From Rubrobacter aplysinae (GTDB lineage Bacteria > Actinomycetota > Rubrobacteria > Rubrobacterales > Rubrobacteraceae), in NCBI RefSeq assembly GCF_001029505.1, contig NZ_LEKH01000007.1:62001-126000 (forward strand): DNA of 64,000 bases. Reading direction: 5' to 3'. Under the pieces are notes generated by a model. It made no database searches. It was given only the letters and a program-made list of their open reading frames with translations, and was not told the DNA's origin. This document shows, in pieces, positions 8,014-16,762 of this stretch (position 1 is the first letter of the stretch; every line of letters starts with the position of its first letter). Both the position numbers and the translations under genes were made by a program.

Positions 8014-9309
8014 TCACGACCACGGCCAGAAGCTCATCTTGCACTGCTCGCTGACCTCTTCTTCGCCGTAGTTGGCCGAAGGGTCGGTGTTCGCCGGCGA
8101 GCCCTGCCCGCCCCAGGTCTCCTTGTAGATCCCGACGTCTAGCTCCGTGGGCACGTCTGTTTGGAGGTTCTGGTTCATCACCGATTCCTTGTCGTTCTGG
8201 TGCTCGAAGCCGAGGGCATGACCGATCTCGTGGACCATTAGGGACTTGCGGTTTGTCTCCGAGCCCGTCTCGACCTCCTGTTCCTTTATGACTATCTCGC
8301 CCTTGGTCGCCGCCGGGTCGGTGGAGTCGGTGTAGCCCCAGGCCCAGTTGTATTGCCACTCGCTGTTGGGTACGTCTCTGAAGACGAGGTTCGCCTCGGC
8401 CTCCGATTCGGCGGGCTGGATGTCCACTCCGCCCAGGGAGTTCCACTCCTCTACCGCCGCCTCTATGTAGGAGTCGAAGCGGGAGTCTGACCAGTAGGTC
8501 ATGGTCTTGTCCTGCTCGACCAGGGACCAGCCCGCCGGAGTATCCGAGACCCCGTAGGCGTAGGCTTTGTCCATGAGGCTCGGTAACTGCGGAAGTTGCG
8601 GGAACCGCGGAAGCTGCCCCAGGGTCGGTAGCGGCGGGATAATGCCGGCACTTGTGGTCTCGCCACCGGGGCCTTCGCCGCCGGACTCCTCTGAACTTTC
8701 CCTGGCTGCGCCCCGGTAGGCTTCGGCCTGGGCCATTACCTCGTTTGCGTAGTCGGCGTTCGCGTCGCCGCAAGCGCCGTAGTAGCTGCATAACGCCCCC
8801 CTCGGGTCGTCCCCGGCCCCGAGGTTTGAGAGGTAGCTGGCTCCGGAGGCTATGGCGTCCTCGGTGTCGCAAGGGTTCTTGGTGCCGTCGCCGTTTCCGT
8901 CCACCCCTTCGGAAGACCAGGTGGAGGGCTGAAACTGCATCGGCCCGCGCGCCCCGGTGGAAGAGGTCGCGCAACCCGACTCTGCCCGGCCGTGGTTGGT
9001 CTCCTGGCTGCCAACCGCGGCGAGTAAGGCCCAGTCGATACCATACTGCTCTGCATACTGGCGGTAGAGCTTTAAGAAGTCCTCCGGGATGTCCGAAAGC
9101 GCCTCCTCGCTTGGGTCCGACGATGGGATATCCGAGGAGAGGTTCTGGACCTGCTCCTTGCAGTCGGTGAAGACCGAGGCGACCGCGCCGGCCATCGTCA
9201 CGATGAGCAGTAGCATGAGCGCGGCGATGGCGGTCACCGCCAACAGGAGTAGACGCCGGCCCTTTTTTGAGCGCACCATCGTAGCCGCAATGCGTAAGCC
9301 CCAGCTCAC
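8014..9309 (-). CDS. Lytic transglycosylase fused to a matrixin-like metalloprotease
   Basis: 431 residues. An N-terminal membrane anchor (about 20-48) is followed by a lysozyme-like transglycosylase domain (about 70-190). That domain shows the catalytic-Glu context AAVGSQETNHG and the family motif GARGPMQFQPSTW. The role expected of a VirB1-like enzyme is to open peptidoglycan for the transfer channel. The C-terminal half (about 245-425) is a second enzyme with zincin motif HEIGHALGFEH (about 359-369) and a SVMNQ Met-turn, related to the separate protease at 3020-4594. An overlapping longer frame in the same DNA is Arg-rich and looks like a shadow. Combining both hydrolases in one protein is unusual. 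Confidence 0.85.
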   Translation of the reverse strand: MSWGLRIAATMVRSKKGRRLLLLAVTAIAALMLLLIVTMAGAVASVFTDCKEQVQNLSSDIPSSDPSEEALSDIPEDFLKLYRQYAEQYGIDWALLAAVGSQETNHGRAESGCATSSTGARGPMQFQPSTWSSEGVDGNGDGTKNPCDTEDAIASGASYLSNLGAGDDPRGALCSYYGACGDANADYANEVMAQAEAYRGAARESSEESGGEGPGGETTSAGIIPPLPTLGQLPRFPQLPQLPSLMDKAYAYGVSDTPAGWSLVEQDKTMTYWSDSRFDSYIEAAVEEWNSLGGVDIQPAESEAEANLVFRDVPNSEWQYNWAWGYTDSTDPAATKGEIVIKEQEVETGSETNRKSLMVHEIGHALGFEHQNDKESVMNQNLQTDVPTELDVGIYKETWGGQGSPANTDPSANYGEEEVSEQCKMSFWPWS

Positions 9310-9403
9310 CGGCGACGGCCAGCCTTCCGGCTAGCAGTATATGGTCCTTCCTGAGTCTCACCGCGAATCACCCCGCCGGCACTTACCTGCGCTGCCTTCT
9401 TAC

Positions 9404-9619
9404 CTACAGAATCAGCGCGACGACGAATGCGACCATCAGCACGGCGCACAGGACACTCAAGGCGACCACGATCCGTCCCTGAGTGCCGCTGGCAACCTCG
9501 CGTACGCTGTCTTTGCGCGGAACGTGGCCCCGGCCCGTTGAGGAGGTGGTGTAGGTCGCCGCGGGCAGCACCTCCTCTATGGTCTCGCCCTCGCGCTCTA
9601 TGGGTTGTGAGTCGTACAT
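9404..9619 (-). CDS. Small tail-anchored membrane protein of the T4SS operon
   Basis: 71 residues with one C-terminal hydrophobic helix ending in VVALIL and a polar N-terminus. I place the start at the ATG at 9619, preceded by GGAAAGGAG at good spacing. A longer frame would begin at 9679 inside the upstream gene without a ribosome site. Four bases separate it from the stop of the MinD-like gene. Function unknown; possibly a membrane adaptor for the ATPases. Confidence 0.65.
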   Translation of the reverse strand: MYDSQPIEREGETIEEVLPAATYTTSSTGRGHVPRKDSVREVASGTQGRIVVALSVLCAVLMVAFVVALIL

Positions 9620-9623
9620 GGCT

Positions 9624-11339
9624 CTAGGCTCCTTTCCTGTTGTGGCTTGACCCATTGGCACGGCTGAGGGCTCCTCCACGCAGCCCTTCCAGGCACGAAG
9701 CGGCCGTGGTCAACACCCCGAGACGGGTCTCCAGTGAGAGCGCGTCCATCGAGAACGCCCGCCGGTTCAGGAGCTGGCTGAAGGCGGCGTCGTAAGGTAT
9801 CTCGGTAACGCGCCTGAGGCTCTTTGCGTGCTCGCCCTTGACCAGGCCCGTGGTTGCAGACTCGTCGGTGGGCGGCAGGCGGTGGCTTATTGCGAGCGTG
9901 GTGTCATTGAGACCGAACTCAAGGCCCTGCACGTAGCTAAGGGCGTCGGCGAAGATGTCGTTCGGGACCACCTCGGAGTCCCCGACCAGTAAGAGCTCGT
10001 CGGAGAGCGAGAGGACCTTCTGAATCTGGGGGTGTGAGAATCCTATGCCCATGTCGTAGATCACGAGGTCGTAGAAGCGGCTTAGTGCGGTGTCTATGCG
10101 CTCGTAGGCCGTGGGCAAATCTCCCATGCGCGTCTTCTGCACCATCTCTGGGGGGTTCAGGACCACGTCCAGGCGCATCCGCTCGTTCTGTGCGACGTAG
10201 CTTCGGATATCGGAAAGACGCTGGAGGCTATTGGCATCGCGGGCGAGCTCGACTACTGAGCTCTGCACGGGCCGGGGCACGAGGCTTCGGGTCGCGCCAA
10301 ACTCGGGGTCCGCGTCAACGAGGCACACCCGGATGTTGGTGCCGTCGGCGATGGCGCAGCCTATGGCGTAGGCAAGCGAGGACTTGCCCACGCCACCCTT
10401 TGGAGAGCCCACGGCGAGCTTGGCGTAACCGTCTATGGAGGTCTCTCTGAGTGCCAGCGTCAGGCGCTCTTGCACCTCCTGCGGGGAGGGCTTTTCGGCT
10501 ATGGCCTGTTCATCGGCCACCAGCGTACCGGCGAGCCTTTGGCGGACAGCCCGATCTTCCCTGACGGGCTCTTCCCTGGCGGGCTTTTCCCTGACACGCT
10601 CTGGTTCGGTGCGTCCCGGCCGTGACGGTTGTGATACTCGTGAACGCGGGCGGAAAAGCTTGCCAACAGCCGGCAGTTCCCGCAGAGATGCGGCTACCGA
10701 CCTGCGGAGCCGGCTCGCGCCGTAGGCGCCGTAGGTAGCCTGCTCCCGGGCGGACTCGCTGTCTGTGGCTTCCGGCTCTTCTTGATCCGACTCGTCGCCG
10801 AGCGGCCCTCCCCGGCGCATTCTGTCGGCGGTTTTGGAATCCGCGTCGGGATCGAAAGCACGCTCCAGAGGCTCCTCTGTACTCTGTTCGGCCACCGGGC
10901 TTGACCGCGCAGTAGCGCCGGAATTCGCCTGCGCGGCGGGAGCGGGCTCCGGCTCTGGCGAGGCGAAATTCGAGGTCGGATCGTCCCGCGTGAAGCCCGG
11001 CTCGTTACCGGTTTCAGTCTCGGGGCCGAACTCCTCTATGTCCTCGGGATCGTCGAAGGAAGCGGTCTGGGTGTCCGTTCCTCCAGAGATCTCCTCTCTG
11101 TCTTCTGGGTCGGTATCGTACGTTTGCTCTTTACTTTGCTGCTCTGTACCTTCCTCTGATGAGGCTTCCTCCGTACCGGTGTACACCCGGCGGCTCTCGG
11201 GCGCGGCCTCTTCGTTCGTGTTCTCTTCGGTTGCGAACTCTTCGGCTTCTTCGTAAGCGCCGGTATCCGGCTCCACGGTGGCGGTGTCCGAGTTAGTGGC
11301 GGGAGCCGCCGGTCCCCAGCCGTTTTTGCTCTGCGTCAT
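9624..11339 (-). CDS. MinD/ParA-like ATPase with long acidic N-terminus
   Basis: 571 residues. The first 270 or so are acidic and disordered, rich in Glu, Thr and Ser, followed by a basic stretch. The C-terminal 270 residues form a MinD/ParA-type P-loop ATPase: deviant Walker A GSPKGGVGKSS (about 310), CLVDADPEFG (switch I region) and YDLVIYDMG (Walker B). Such proteins place machines at the membrane or pole; VirC1 plays that role in Agrobacterium transfer. It lies next to VirB4, whose own C-terminus resembles a degenerate copy of this fold, so the two may work as a pair. An AAAGGAG site precedes the ATG. Confidence 0.85.
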   Translation of the reverse strand: MTQSKNGWGPAAPATNSDTATVEPDTGAYEEAEEFATEENTNEEAAPESRRVYTGTEEASSEEGTEQQSKEQTYDTDPEDREEISGGTDTQTASFDDPEDIEEFGPETETGNEPGFTRDDPTSNFASPEPEPAPAAQANSGATARSSPVAEQSTEEPLERAFDPDADSKTADRMRRGGPLGDESDQEEPEATDSESAREQATYGAYGASRLRRSVAASLRELPAVGKLFRPRSRVSQPSRPGRTEPERVREKPAREEPVREDRAVRQRLAGTLVADEQAIAEKPSPQEVQERLTLALRETSIDGYAKLAVGSPKGGVGKSSLAYAIGCAIADGTNIRVCLVDADPEFGATRSLVPRPVQSSVVELARDANSLQRLSDIRSYVAQNERMRLDVVLNPPEMVQKTRMGDLPTAYERIDTALSRFYDLVIYDMGIGFSHPQIQKVLSLSDELLLVGDSEVVPNDIFADALSYVQGLEFGLNDTTLAISHRLPPTDESATTGLVKGEHAKSLRRVTEIPYDAAFSQLLNRRAFSMDALSLETRLGVLTTAASCLEGLRGGALSRANGSSHNRKGA

Positions 11340-11475
11340 GGTTATCCGCTCCTTTCGGGGTTGCTCGTACGGGGCTGCTCTTTATTCGTCATGGCTCTCA
11401 TCGGTTCACTCTCTGGTTCGCTGCTCTGTTCACTCCTCTGTTCACCTATCGGACCGTTCATCGGATTCACGTGAT

Positions 11476-14400
11476 TCATCTGATCAACCTCTGCGCCAGC
11501 CGGGCGAAGCCTCCGGCCTCTTCGGGCTCCTCGACTGGCAAAAAGACTCCCTGACCCATCGCCCCGGCAAGCTCGTCGGCGGGCGGCAAGGTGAGCGTGT
11601 CCCTCGCGAGCTCCTTTCCAGGCTTGCTTCCGTTCCCGCCGGTCGTGAGCGCGAGCAGCGGCGAGGTATTGAAGTCGCCGAGATCCTCGAAGCCGGCTAC
11701 CGCCTTCGTAAGCGCCTCGGCGCTCGAGGCGGCTGCCCCCACGGCAGACGCCGAGAGCACCCAGTCACGGGCGTAGACGGGCCAGCGGTGGCCGCCACCG
11801 TTACCGCCGGGTCTTTTGGAGACGGCGACGATCACGGCGTCGAAATGGCGGCCGAGATAGTCGGCAAGCCCCTCCGCCTCTATGGAGTCGTCCTGGGGGT
11901 AGCGCAAGACGCAAAGACCGCTTTCGTGGTCGCGGATCAGGTAGTCCTCGAGCTCCAGAGCCCGCTCCACGCCTCCATCTCCGTTCCCCGAAGCCGTGGA
12001 TTTGCGGGCGGCCTTGTGATTGGCCGCGCCCGGGTTGACGTCTTCGATGAGCCAGTCCGTGGGCGGCAGCTCGATCCCAGCGAATAGCGCGGTCGTACTA
12101 AGCGTCTTCGCGGCGTCCACGAAAAGCACCCTGCCTCCGGTCTCGTGGCGGGTTGCGGCCACGGCTAGCATCCCCGAAAGGGCGAAGCCGACCTGCGTGG
12201 CCGACGGACCGCCTATTGCATATATCCCGCCGTCCCGCAGGTCATCCCCGGCGCGGGCTCCCGGAGGCGTGGAGGCGTGAGGCGCAATCTCCCGCAGCGA
12301 GGGCGGCTCGTCCTTCTTGCGCGCCGGTGTCCGTGTGGCTGTCGGTTCGTCCGGCGTCTTCCGCGACGGTCCCCCGGCCGCCGCAGTCGTGACAGTCGAT
12401 TTACCGTCACCGCCGTTATCGGGGCCATTGCCAGGGCCTTCCCCAGAGCCGTTTCCAGAACCGTTGGTGGAACCAGCGTCGTCCGGCGCGGCCAGCTCCG
12501 CAGCGGAGCCTCCGCTACCGGAGAGGGCGGCGGCGTCGGTGTGGAATATCTCTTTCTCGTGCTCCGAGATGTTTATGTCCAGGCGCATTTGTCGCTGGCC
12601 CGCTATGAGCAGCGCCTCCCCGCGCGAGAACCGCTGCACCCGCTTGCGCGTGGCCTCGTCTATCTCGACGTACTCTCCGATGCGCTCGACGAACTTCTTG
12701 TTCTGCCCAAGCAGGACGTAGGTCTGGGACTGGTTCATAATGGTCTCGACGTGCTCTGAGGTGGTGAACTCCTCGATGTCCTGGGTGATGCCGACCATCG
12801 AGGTGCCCGATGCCCGAGAGGCCCGCCACAGCCGGCTCAGGTGCTCGGCTGCCATCGGGTACCGGAGCAGGCTCCAGAACTCGTCCAGCCAGCAGGTAAT
12901 CGCCTCCCTGGGGTCGGCGAGCCTGCCACTGAGGTAGTCGAGCAGGACGAACTGGAGCGGTGCGGTCTCCGCGCCGTACTTGTTCGTAGAGGTCCTTATG
13001 ACCAGATACTTAGAGCGCAGATCGACGTTCGTCTGGCCGGAGAAGATGTGCCTGAGCCCTCCGGTGTGCCAGGAGTACAGCCGCTTGTACAGACCGGCGA
13101 GTTCCTCATCCTCGGCGGCGTAGGTGGCGAGCTTCTCGAAGAACTCCGGCATGGTCGGCGGCGTGTTGTGGTGGGTCTCCGGGTCTTCGGTGATCCCGGC
13201 CTCGGCGTAGGCCTCGGCGATCACTCTTTCTACTGGACCGCGCAAGCTGGCGTCTAACCCGGCGGTTGTGGACGCGGCGCCTTCGGCGGTGGACATGATG
13301 CCTATGAGCGTCACGATCGTGTCCACCTTTGAGGTAAACGCTCCAGCGCGGGCCTCGTTGAGTACCTGGTCGGGGTCCTCGCCGTCCTCTATCTCGTCGG
13401 CCAGTAGCGAGAGATCCGGGTAATCCGCGCCGAGATCGAACGGGTTGATCCGGCTCTTGCCGCCCTTGCCGAGCTTTACGAACTGCCCGCCGATCTCGCG
13501 GGCGACCGCCTCGTAGCGGGTGTTTCCCTCCGGGTCTATGAGGATCTGCGTCTCGCCCCGGATGCGCGAGCGGGTAGAGATGGATTTGACGAGCACGGTC
13601 TTTCCCATGCCAGAGGCGCCCCAGATGAGCATGTGGCGGTTGTTCGCCTTTCGCCTGTCGTAGCGGACCAGGGCGTTTGTGGACTGGTCGGTGCCGAAGA
13701 GCACGCCTTCGTCGTGGTTTATCTCCACTGAAGAGAAGGTCGCAAAGCACGAGAGAGGCTTCGTGAGTATTCCAGAGGAGCAGTACTTCTCGAGGAGGTG
13801 GTTCTCCCCGAGTGGCAGGCAAGAGACGTAGCCCTCCCACATCTCCTCCAGGGCAAGCCGGTTGGCCGCGTACCGGGCGTCCAGGGTGTCCCGCACGGTA
13901 TCGGTGAGCTCGTCTAGCTCCGCTTTCGAGTCGGCCTCGAGATGAATCAAGACGGCGAGCTGGTGGTAGCTCTGCCGGAGGCCCTGTACCTCCTCGTGGG
14001 CGTAGTTTGCCGACTTCCGGGCCTGCTCCTTGTAGAGCCTATCGAGGACATTCCCTTCGGAGGTCGTCTTCTCGGCTGCGAGTAGCTGGCTCTTTTTCTT
14101 GCCGATAAACTTGAGCGCCTCGTTTGTCGGCACCTTGCGGATGAACTTGACCACCTTGATGCGGCGCTTCAAGTCGGCCAGGGGCTGGAGGAAGCCGTTG
14201 CGCACGGACTCCGGCAGGTCGTAGATGTAGAGCGTGCGGTGGTAGCTGGTGCCGACCACGAGATGGTCGGAGTGGATCTGCACCGCGTCTGGAGCTATCC
14301 GGTCGTTGACCGAAAGCTCGCCGAGGCCAACGACCGGCGGCGAGTTACCGTCCTCCCCGTCCCGGACCTCCTCGGCGGCGTCTATGCGCTTTGCTATGGC

Positions 14401-15531
14401 CTTGCGGGAGAGGCCCTTGAAGGCGTCGTCGGTGAGGGTGGTGGTGAGCCCTATCCGCATCGGTGTGCGGCTCTCGGCATTGCCGCCGGTCTCCGAGCGC
14501 ACGCCCTGGAGGTTAGAGCCGCCGGCCTCCTCTCTTAGGAACTCGAGCGCCTCCTTTTCGCCGAGCGGGCGGAGGATCAAGCCGCGCCGACCGTAGTAGT
14601 GGACGGCGTCGCCCACGCGGTGCTGCAGGGTACGCCAGGCGAGGTCGGCCTCCACCTGGGCCTTTTTCGTCTCTTTTTTGGAAGCCCGCTTCTTTTTCAG
14701 GAACGGCAGCGCCGAGGCGAAGAGGCCCTTCATCTGCTGTACGGGGCTCTCCGTGGAGACCTCTTCGCGGGAAGGGTTGTAGGTAATGATGATGTAGGAC
14801 TTGTGCTCGTAGGCCTCGGACTCGGATACGAGTTCCTTGAGATGCTCTACGTGGTCGTCGGCGAAGGCGCGGACCTTTATTGCCTCCTCCTCGGAGATCC
14901 CGGGCCGTCCAACCTCTCGGGCCACCTCGTCCTGCAGGCGCGCAAGATAAGTCCCCATCGCACTAGGCCTGGAGCGGGTGATCTCAGTGATGTCGAAGTC
15001 CATCGCTATGTAGCCGTCGGCTAGCTGGGCGCGGTTGTTCTCCTGCTCCTCCTCTGAAGCCAGGCCGAGCGAGGCCTCCTCGACTTCTATGATGCGTAGG
15101 TAGGTGCCGTTGTTGGTCTTGAGCATCTCCCAGACCGGCTCCTCGGCCGGCAGGTAGCGCTGGACGGAGTCCCTCAGCCACATCACCGAGCCCGGCGGCT
15201 TGCCGCGCCAGACGAGCGTCGTGTTACGCACGAGGCCCCGGAGCCTCTTTGCGGCGATGAACGAAAGATCCCTCCCTTCCCACTTTAGAAAGGCGAAGGC
15301 GAGCCCGAGCAGGACGAATGGGGCGATCACCGCGGTCACCTGCGCCGGGGTAAGGTTAAACATGGCGAACACCTCCAGGCGGTAGATGATTGCGATGGGG
15401 GCGAGCATCCCGGCCAGGATCATGAACTGCCGCTTCTCGAGGTCCATCCCGAGAAAGCGGAACTCCTTGTGGGGGTTCGAGAGCTCCTTCACTATCTGGT
15501 GCTCATTGGATTCGGCCGATTGCTCGCTCAT
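11476..15531 (-). CDS. virB4: VirB4-type T4SS ATPase with PrgI-like N-terminus and degenerate MinD-like C-terminus
   Basis: 1351 residues, far longer than the usual 600-850. Residues 1-100 hold two membrane helices in a PrgI/VirB3-like arrangement. The VirB4 core follows, with Walker A GASGMGKT (about 640), LIDPEGNTRYEA, and Walker B CWLDEFWSLL (about 880). After a Gly/Ser/Asn linker (about 1020-1080) comes an extra domain (about 1090-1350). It has the spacing of a MinD/ParA fold (GGIYAIGG, GGRVLFVDAAKTLSTTALFAG, FDAVIVAVSKRP), but its P-loop position reads GGPSATQVGFAL and has lost the lysines. VirB4 powers pilus or substrate handling at the inner membrane. The end domain probably binds rather than hydrolyses nucleotide. 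Confidence 0.9.
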   Translation of the reverse strand: MSEQSAESNEHQIVKELSNPHKEFRFLGMDLEKRQFMILAGMLAPIAIIYRLEVFAMFNLTPAQVTAVIAPFVLLGLAFAFLKWEGRDLSFIAAKRLRGLVRNTTLVWRGKPPGSVMWLRDSVQRYLPAEEPVWEMLKTNNGTYLRIIEVEEASLGLASEEEQENNRAQLADGYIAMDFDITEITRSRPSAMGTYLARLQDEVAREVGRPGISEEEAIKVRAFADDHVEHLKELVSESEAYEHKSYIIITYNPSREEVSTESPVQQMKGLFASALPFLKKKRASKKETKKAQVEADLAWRTLQHRVGDAVHYYGRRGLILRPLGEKEALEFLREEAGGSNLQGVRSETGGNAESRTPMRIGLTTTLTDDAFKGLSRKAIAKRIDAAEEVRDGEDGNSPPVVGLGELSVNDRIAPDAVQIHSDHLVVGTSYHRTLYIYDLPESVRNGFLQPLADLKRRIKVVKFIRKVPTNEALKFIGKKKSQLLAAEKTTSEGNVLDRLYKEQARKSANYAHEEVQGLRQSYHQLAVLIHLEADSKAELDELTDTVRDTLDARYAANRLALEEMWEGYVSCLPLGENHLLEKYCSSGILTKPLSCFATFSSVEINHDEGVLFGTDQSTNALVRYDRRKANNRHMLIWGASGMGKTVLVKSISTRSRIRGETQILIDPEGNTRYEAVAREIGGQFVKLGKGGKSRINPFDLGADYPDLSLLADEIEDGEDPDQVLNEARAGAFTSKVDTIVTLIGIMSTAEGAASTTAGLDASLRGPVERVIAEAYAEAGITEDPETHHNTPPTMPEFFEKLATYAAEDEELAGLYKRLYSWHTGGLRHIFSGQTNVDLRSKYLVIRTSTNKYGAETAPLQFVLLDYLSGRLADPREAITCWLDEFWSLLRYPMAAEHLSRLWRASRASGTSMVGITQDIEEFTTSEHVETIMNQSQTYVLLGQNKKFVERIGEYVEIDEATRKRVQRFSRGEALLIAGQRQMRLDINISEHEKEIFHTDAAALSGSGGSAAELAAPDDAGSTNGSGNGSGEGPGNGPDNGGDGKSTVTTAAAGGPSRKTPDEPTATRTPARKKDEPPSLREIAPHASTPPGARAGDDLRDGGIYAIGGPSATQVGFALSGMLAVAATRHETGGRVLFVDAAKTLSTTALFAGIELPPTDWLIEDVNPGAANHKAARKSTASGNGDGGVERALELEDYLIRDHESGLCVLRYPQDDSIEAEGLADYLGRHFDAVIVAVSKRPGGNGGGHRWPVYARDWVLSASAVGAAASSAEALTKAVAGFEDLGDFNTSPLLALTTGGNGSKPGKELARDTLTLPPADELAGAMGQGVFLPVEEPEEAGGFARLAQRLIR

Positions 15532-15592
15532 CTCTTTTGCTCCATCCTTGCTTTAGAGATCTTCGGGCAGTCCCTACTGCCGGCAGTGGTGG

Positions 15593-15622
15593 CCGGGAGC
15601 GGCGCTCTTACGCCGCTCCCGG
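15593..15622 (-). terminator. 12-bp perfect hairpin between VirB2-like and VirB4 genes
   Basis: Perfect stem CCGGGAGCGGCG with a six-base loop, in the 124-base gap between the pilin-like gene and virB4. No T-run on the minus strand. It could protect the upstream message (high pilin, lower ATPase) or act as a weak U-less terminator. Confidence 0.5.
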
Positions 15623-15655
15623 TACCGTTTGACGCCGGACGGCTCAAGGCTCCGA

Positions 15656-16159
15656 TCAGCCTCCGCCACCGGTCCAGTCCTGGATCAGCGTCACGAGCGA
15701 GGGCGCCAGGAAAGCCACGGCGATTGCTATGCCGCAGCTCGCCACCCAGCCGGTTGCCTTCTCCCGGCGCCGCTCGTTTGAGCCGGAGAAGATCCAGAAC
15801 ACCGAGGCGACCAGAAGCCCGAGGGTCCCCACCACGACGATGATGTTCGAGAGCCAGTCGACGGCGCTCTGGAGCGCGCCTTCTACCGCTCCCCCGCCGC
15901 CACCGCCGCTGCCCTGGGCGAGGGCGTTGTCGGCGCTCATGAGCATGAGCACCACCGAGGTATAGAGGGCGACGGAGATGATGAACATCCGCTCGCCGAC
16001 GGCTCCGGTGAGCGACGTTCCCCGGGCTCCGATGGTTGCTGCTAGCCGAGGGACTATTCCGGTAGACCCCGGAAGGGCTCCATCCGCTGATTCCGTGTTG
16101 TCCGCTAGATCCGGCCGATCCGCTGGAGGGCTGGCCGCGTGCTCTAGTTTGTCCCGCAT
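15656..16159 (-). CDS. VirB2/TrbC-like pilin candidate
   Basis: 167 residues. A long N-terminal part ends in a hydrophobic helix with an ADNALAQG sequence that fits a signal-peptidase site. After it come a Gly-rich stretch and two further hydrophobic helices joined by a short basic loop with NERRREK. This pattern (long leader, cleavage, two helices with a charged turn) is that of VirB2/TrbC pilin-type subunits. The gene lies between the VirD4-linked small membrane gene and virB4, the usual neighbourhood of such subunits. GAGAGGAG precedes the ATG. Confidence 0.75.
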   Translation of the reverse strand: MRDKLEHAASPPADRPDLADNTESADGALPGSTGIVPRLAATIGARGTSLTGAVGERMFIISVALYTSVVLMLMSADNALAQGSGGGGGGAVEGALQSAVDWLSNIIVVVGTLGLLVASVFWIFSGSNERRREKATGWVASCGIAIAVAFLAPSLVTLIQDWTGGGG

Positions 16160-16244
16160 TGGTTTTCTCCTCTCTTTAGGGGTGTTTAGGGTGCGGGCGC
16201 ATCGTTTCTGGTGGTTCGAGTGATCCCTCCGGGTATGTAGCGCA

Positions 16245-16266
16245 GCCCGGACGTCGCACTCCGGGC
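16245..16266 (-). terminator. Hairpin in the 16160-16360 gap
   Basis: Stem GCCCGGA/TCCGGGC with an eight-base loop, followed by more self-complementary GC blocks up to about 16280. Lies between the small membrane gene and the pilin-like gene. No T-run; possible processing or partial termination structure. Confidence 0.3.
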
Positions 16267-16360
16267 GGGCTCCGGCCCGGCGCGCAGTGCAGCGCGTTCC
16301 CTATGTGCTCTCCTTTCATGGGTCCTCCACAAGATCCACCAGAGCTCTCTTCAGAAGTGA

Positions 16361-16762
16361 TCAAAATGGGCTCCAGCCGCCGAGTTGGGCGGCGAGCGCG
16401 ATCTGGCAGACGAGCCCTACGCCGGCGAAGACCGCACAGCCTGCGACGGCCCGGCCGAGAAACGTAGGCAGGGGCTCCTCTGAACCTTCCTGCACCGGGT
16501 AGTCGCGGTAGCCGCCGATTAGTAGCAGAGCGATGAGCGCCACTAGCGCAACCGGAGAGCCCGCGAGCACCGCCACCCGCGCGGCGTTCCGGGCGACGCA
16601 ATAGAAGGCGGCCAGTACGGCGTCGGCCCCGGATGGGGAGCCTTCGAGAGTCGCGGTTAGCGTCAGGGAGATCCCGAGAGCCACAGCCGCGAGTGCGCCC
16701 GCCGGTAGGGCTATGAACAAAAGCCTCGCCCACAGGGGCCAGCTGCGGGTTCCGCCGTACAT
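16361..16762 (-). CDS. Three-helix membrane protein coupled to VirD4
   Basis: 133 residues with three hydrophobic segments (about 12-35, 55-82, 106-125) and a short polar loop containing YRDYPVQEGSEEP. The start overlaps the stop of the VirD4 gene (GTGATG); I prefer the ATG because of the GGAGGGCGGGG upstream, with GTG at 16765 as alternative. No known motif. Its tight coupling to VirD4 suggests a membrane partner of the coupling protein or a channel subunit. Confidence 0.7.
   Translation of the reverse strand: MYGGTRSWPLWARLLFIALPAGALAAVALGISLTLTATLEGSPSGADAVLAAFYCVARNAARVAVLAGSPVALVALIALLLIGGYRDYPVQEGSEEPLPTFLGRAVAGCAVFAGVGLVCQIALAAQLGGWSPF

Noticed and set aside
7946-9361. 471-codon minus-strand frame overlapping the transglycosylase-protease gene
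   Set aside because: Arg/Gly/His-rich composition with no domain, entirely overlapping a frame with two clear enzyme domains; a GC-driven shadow.
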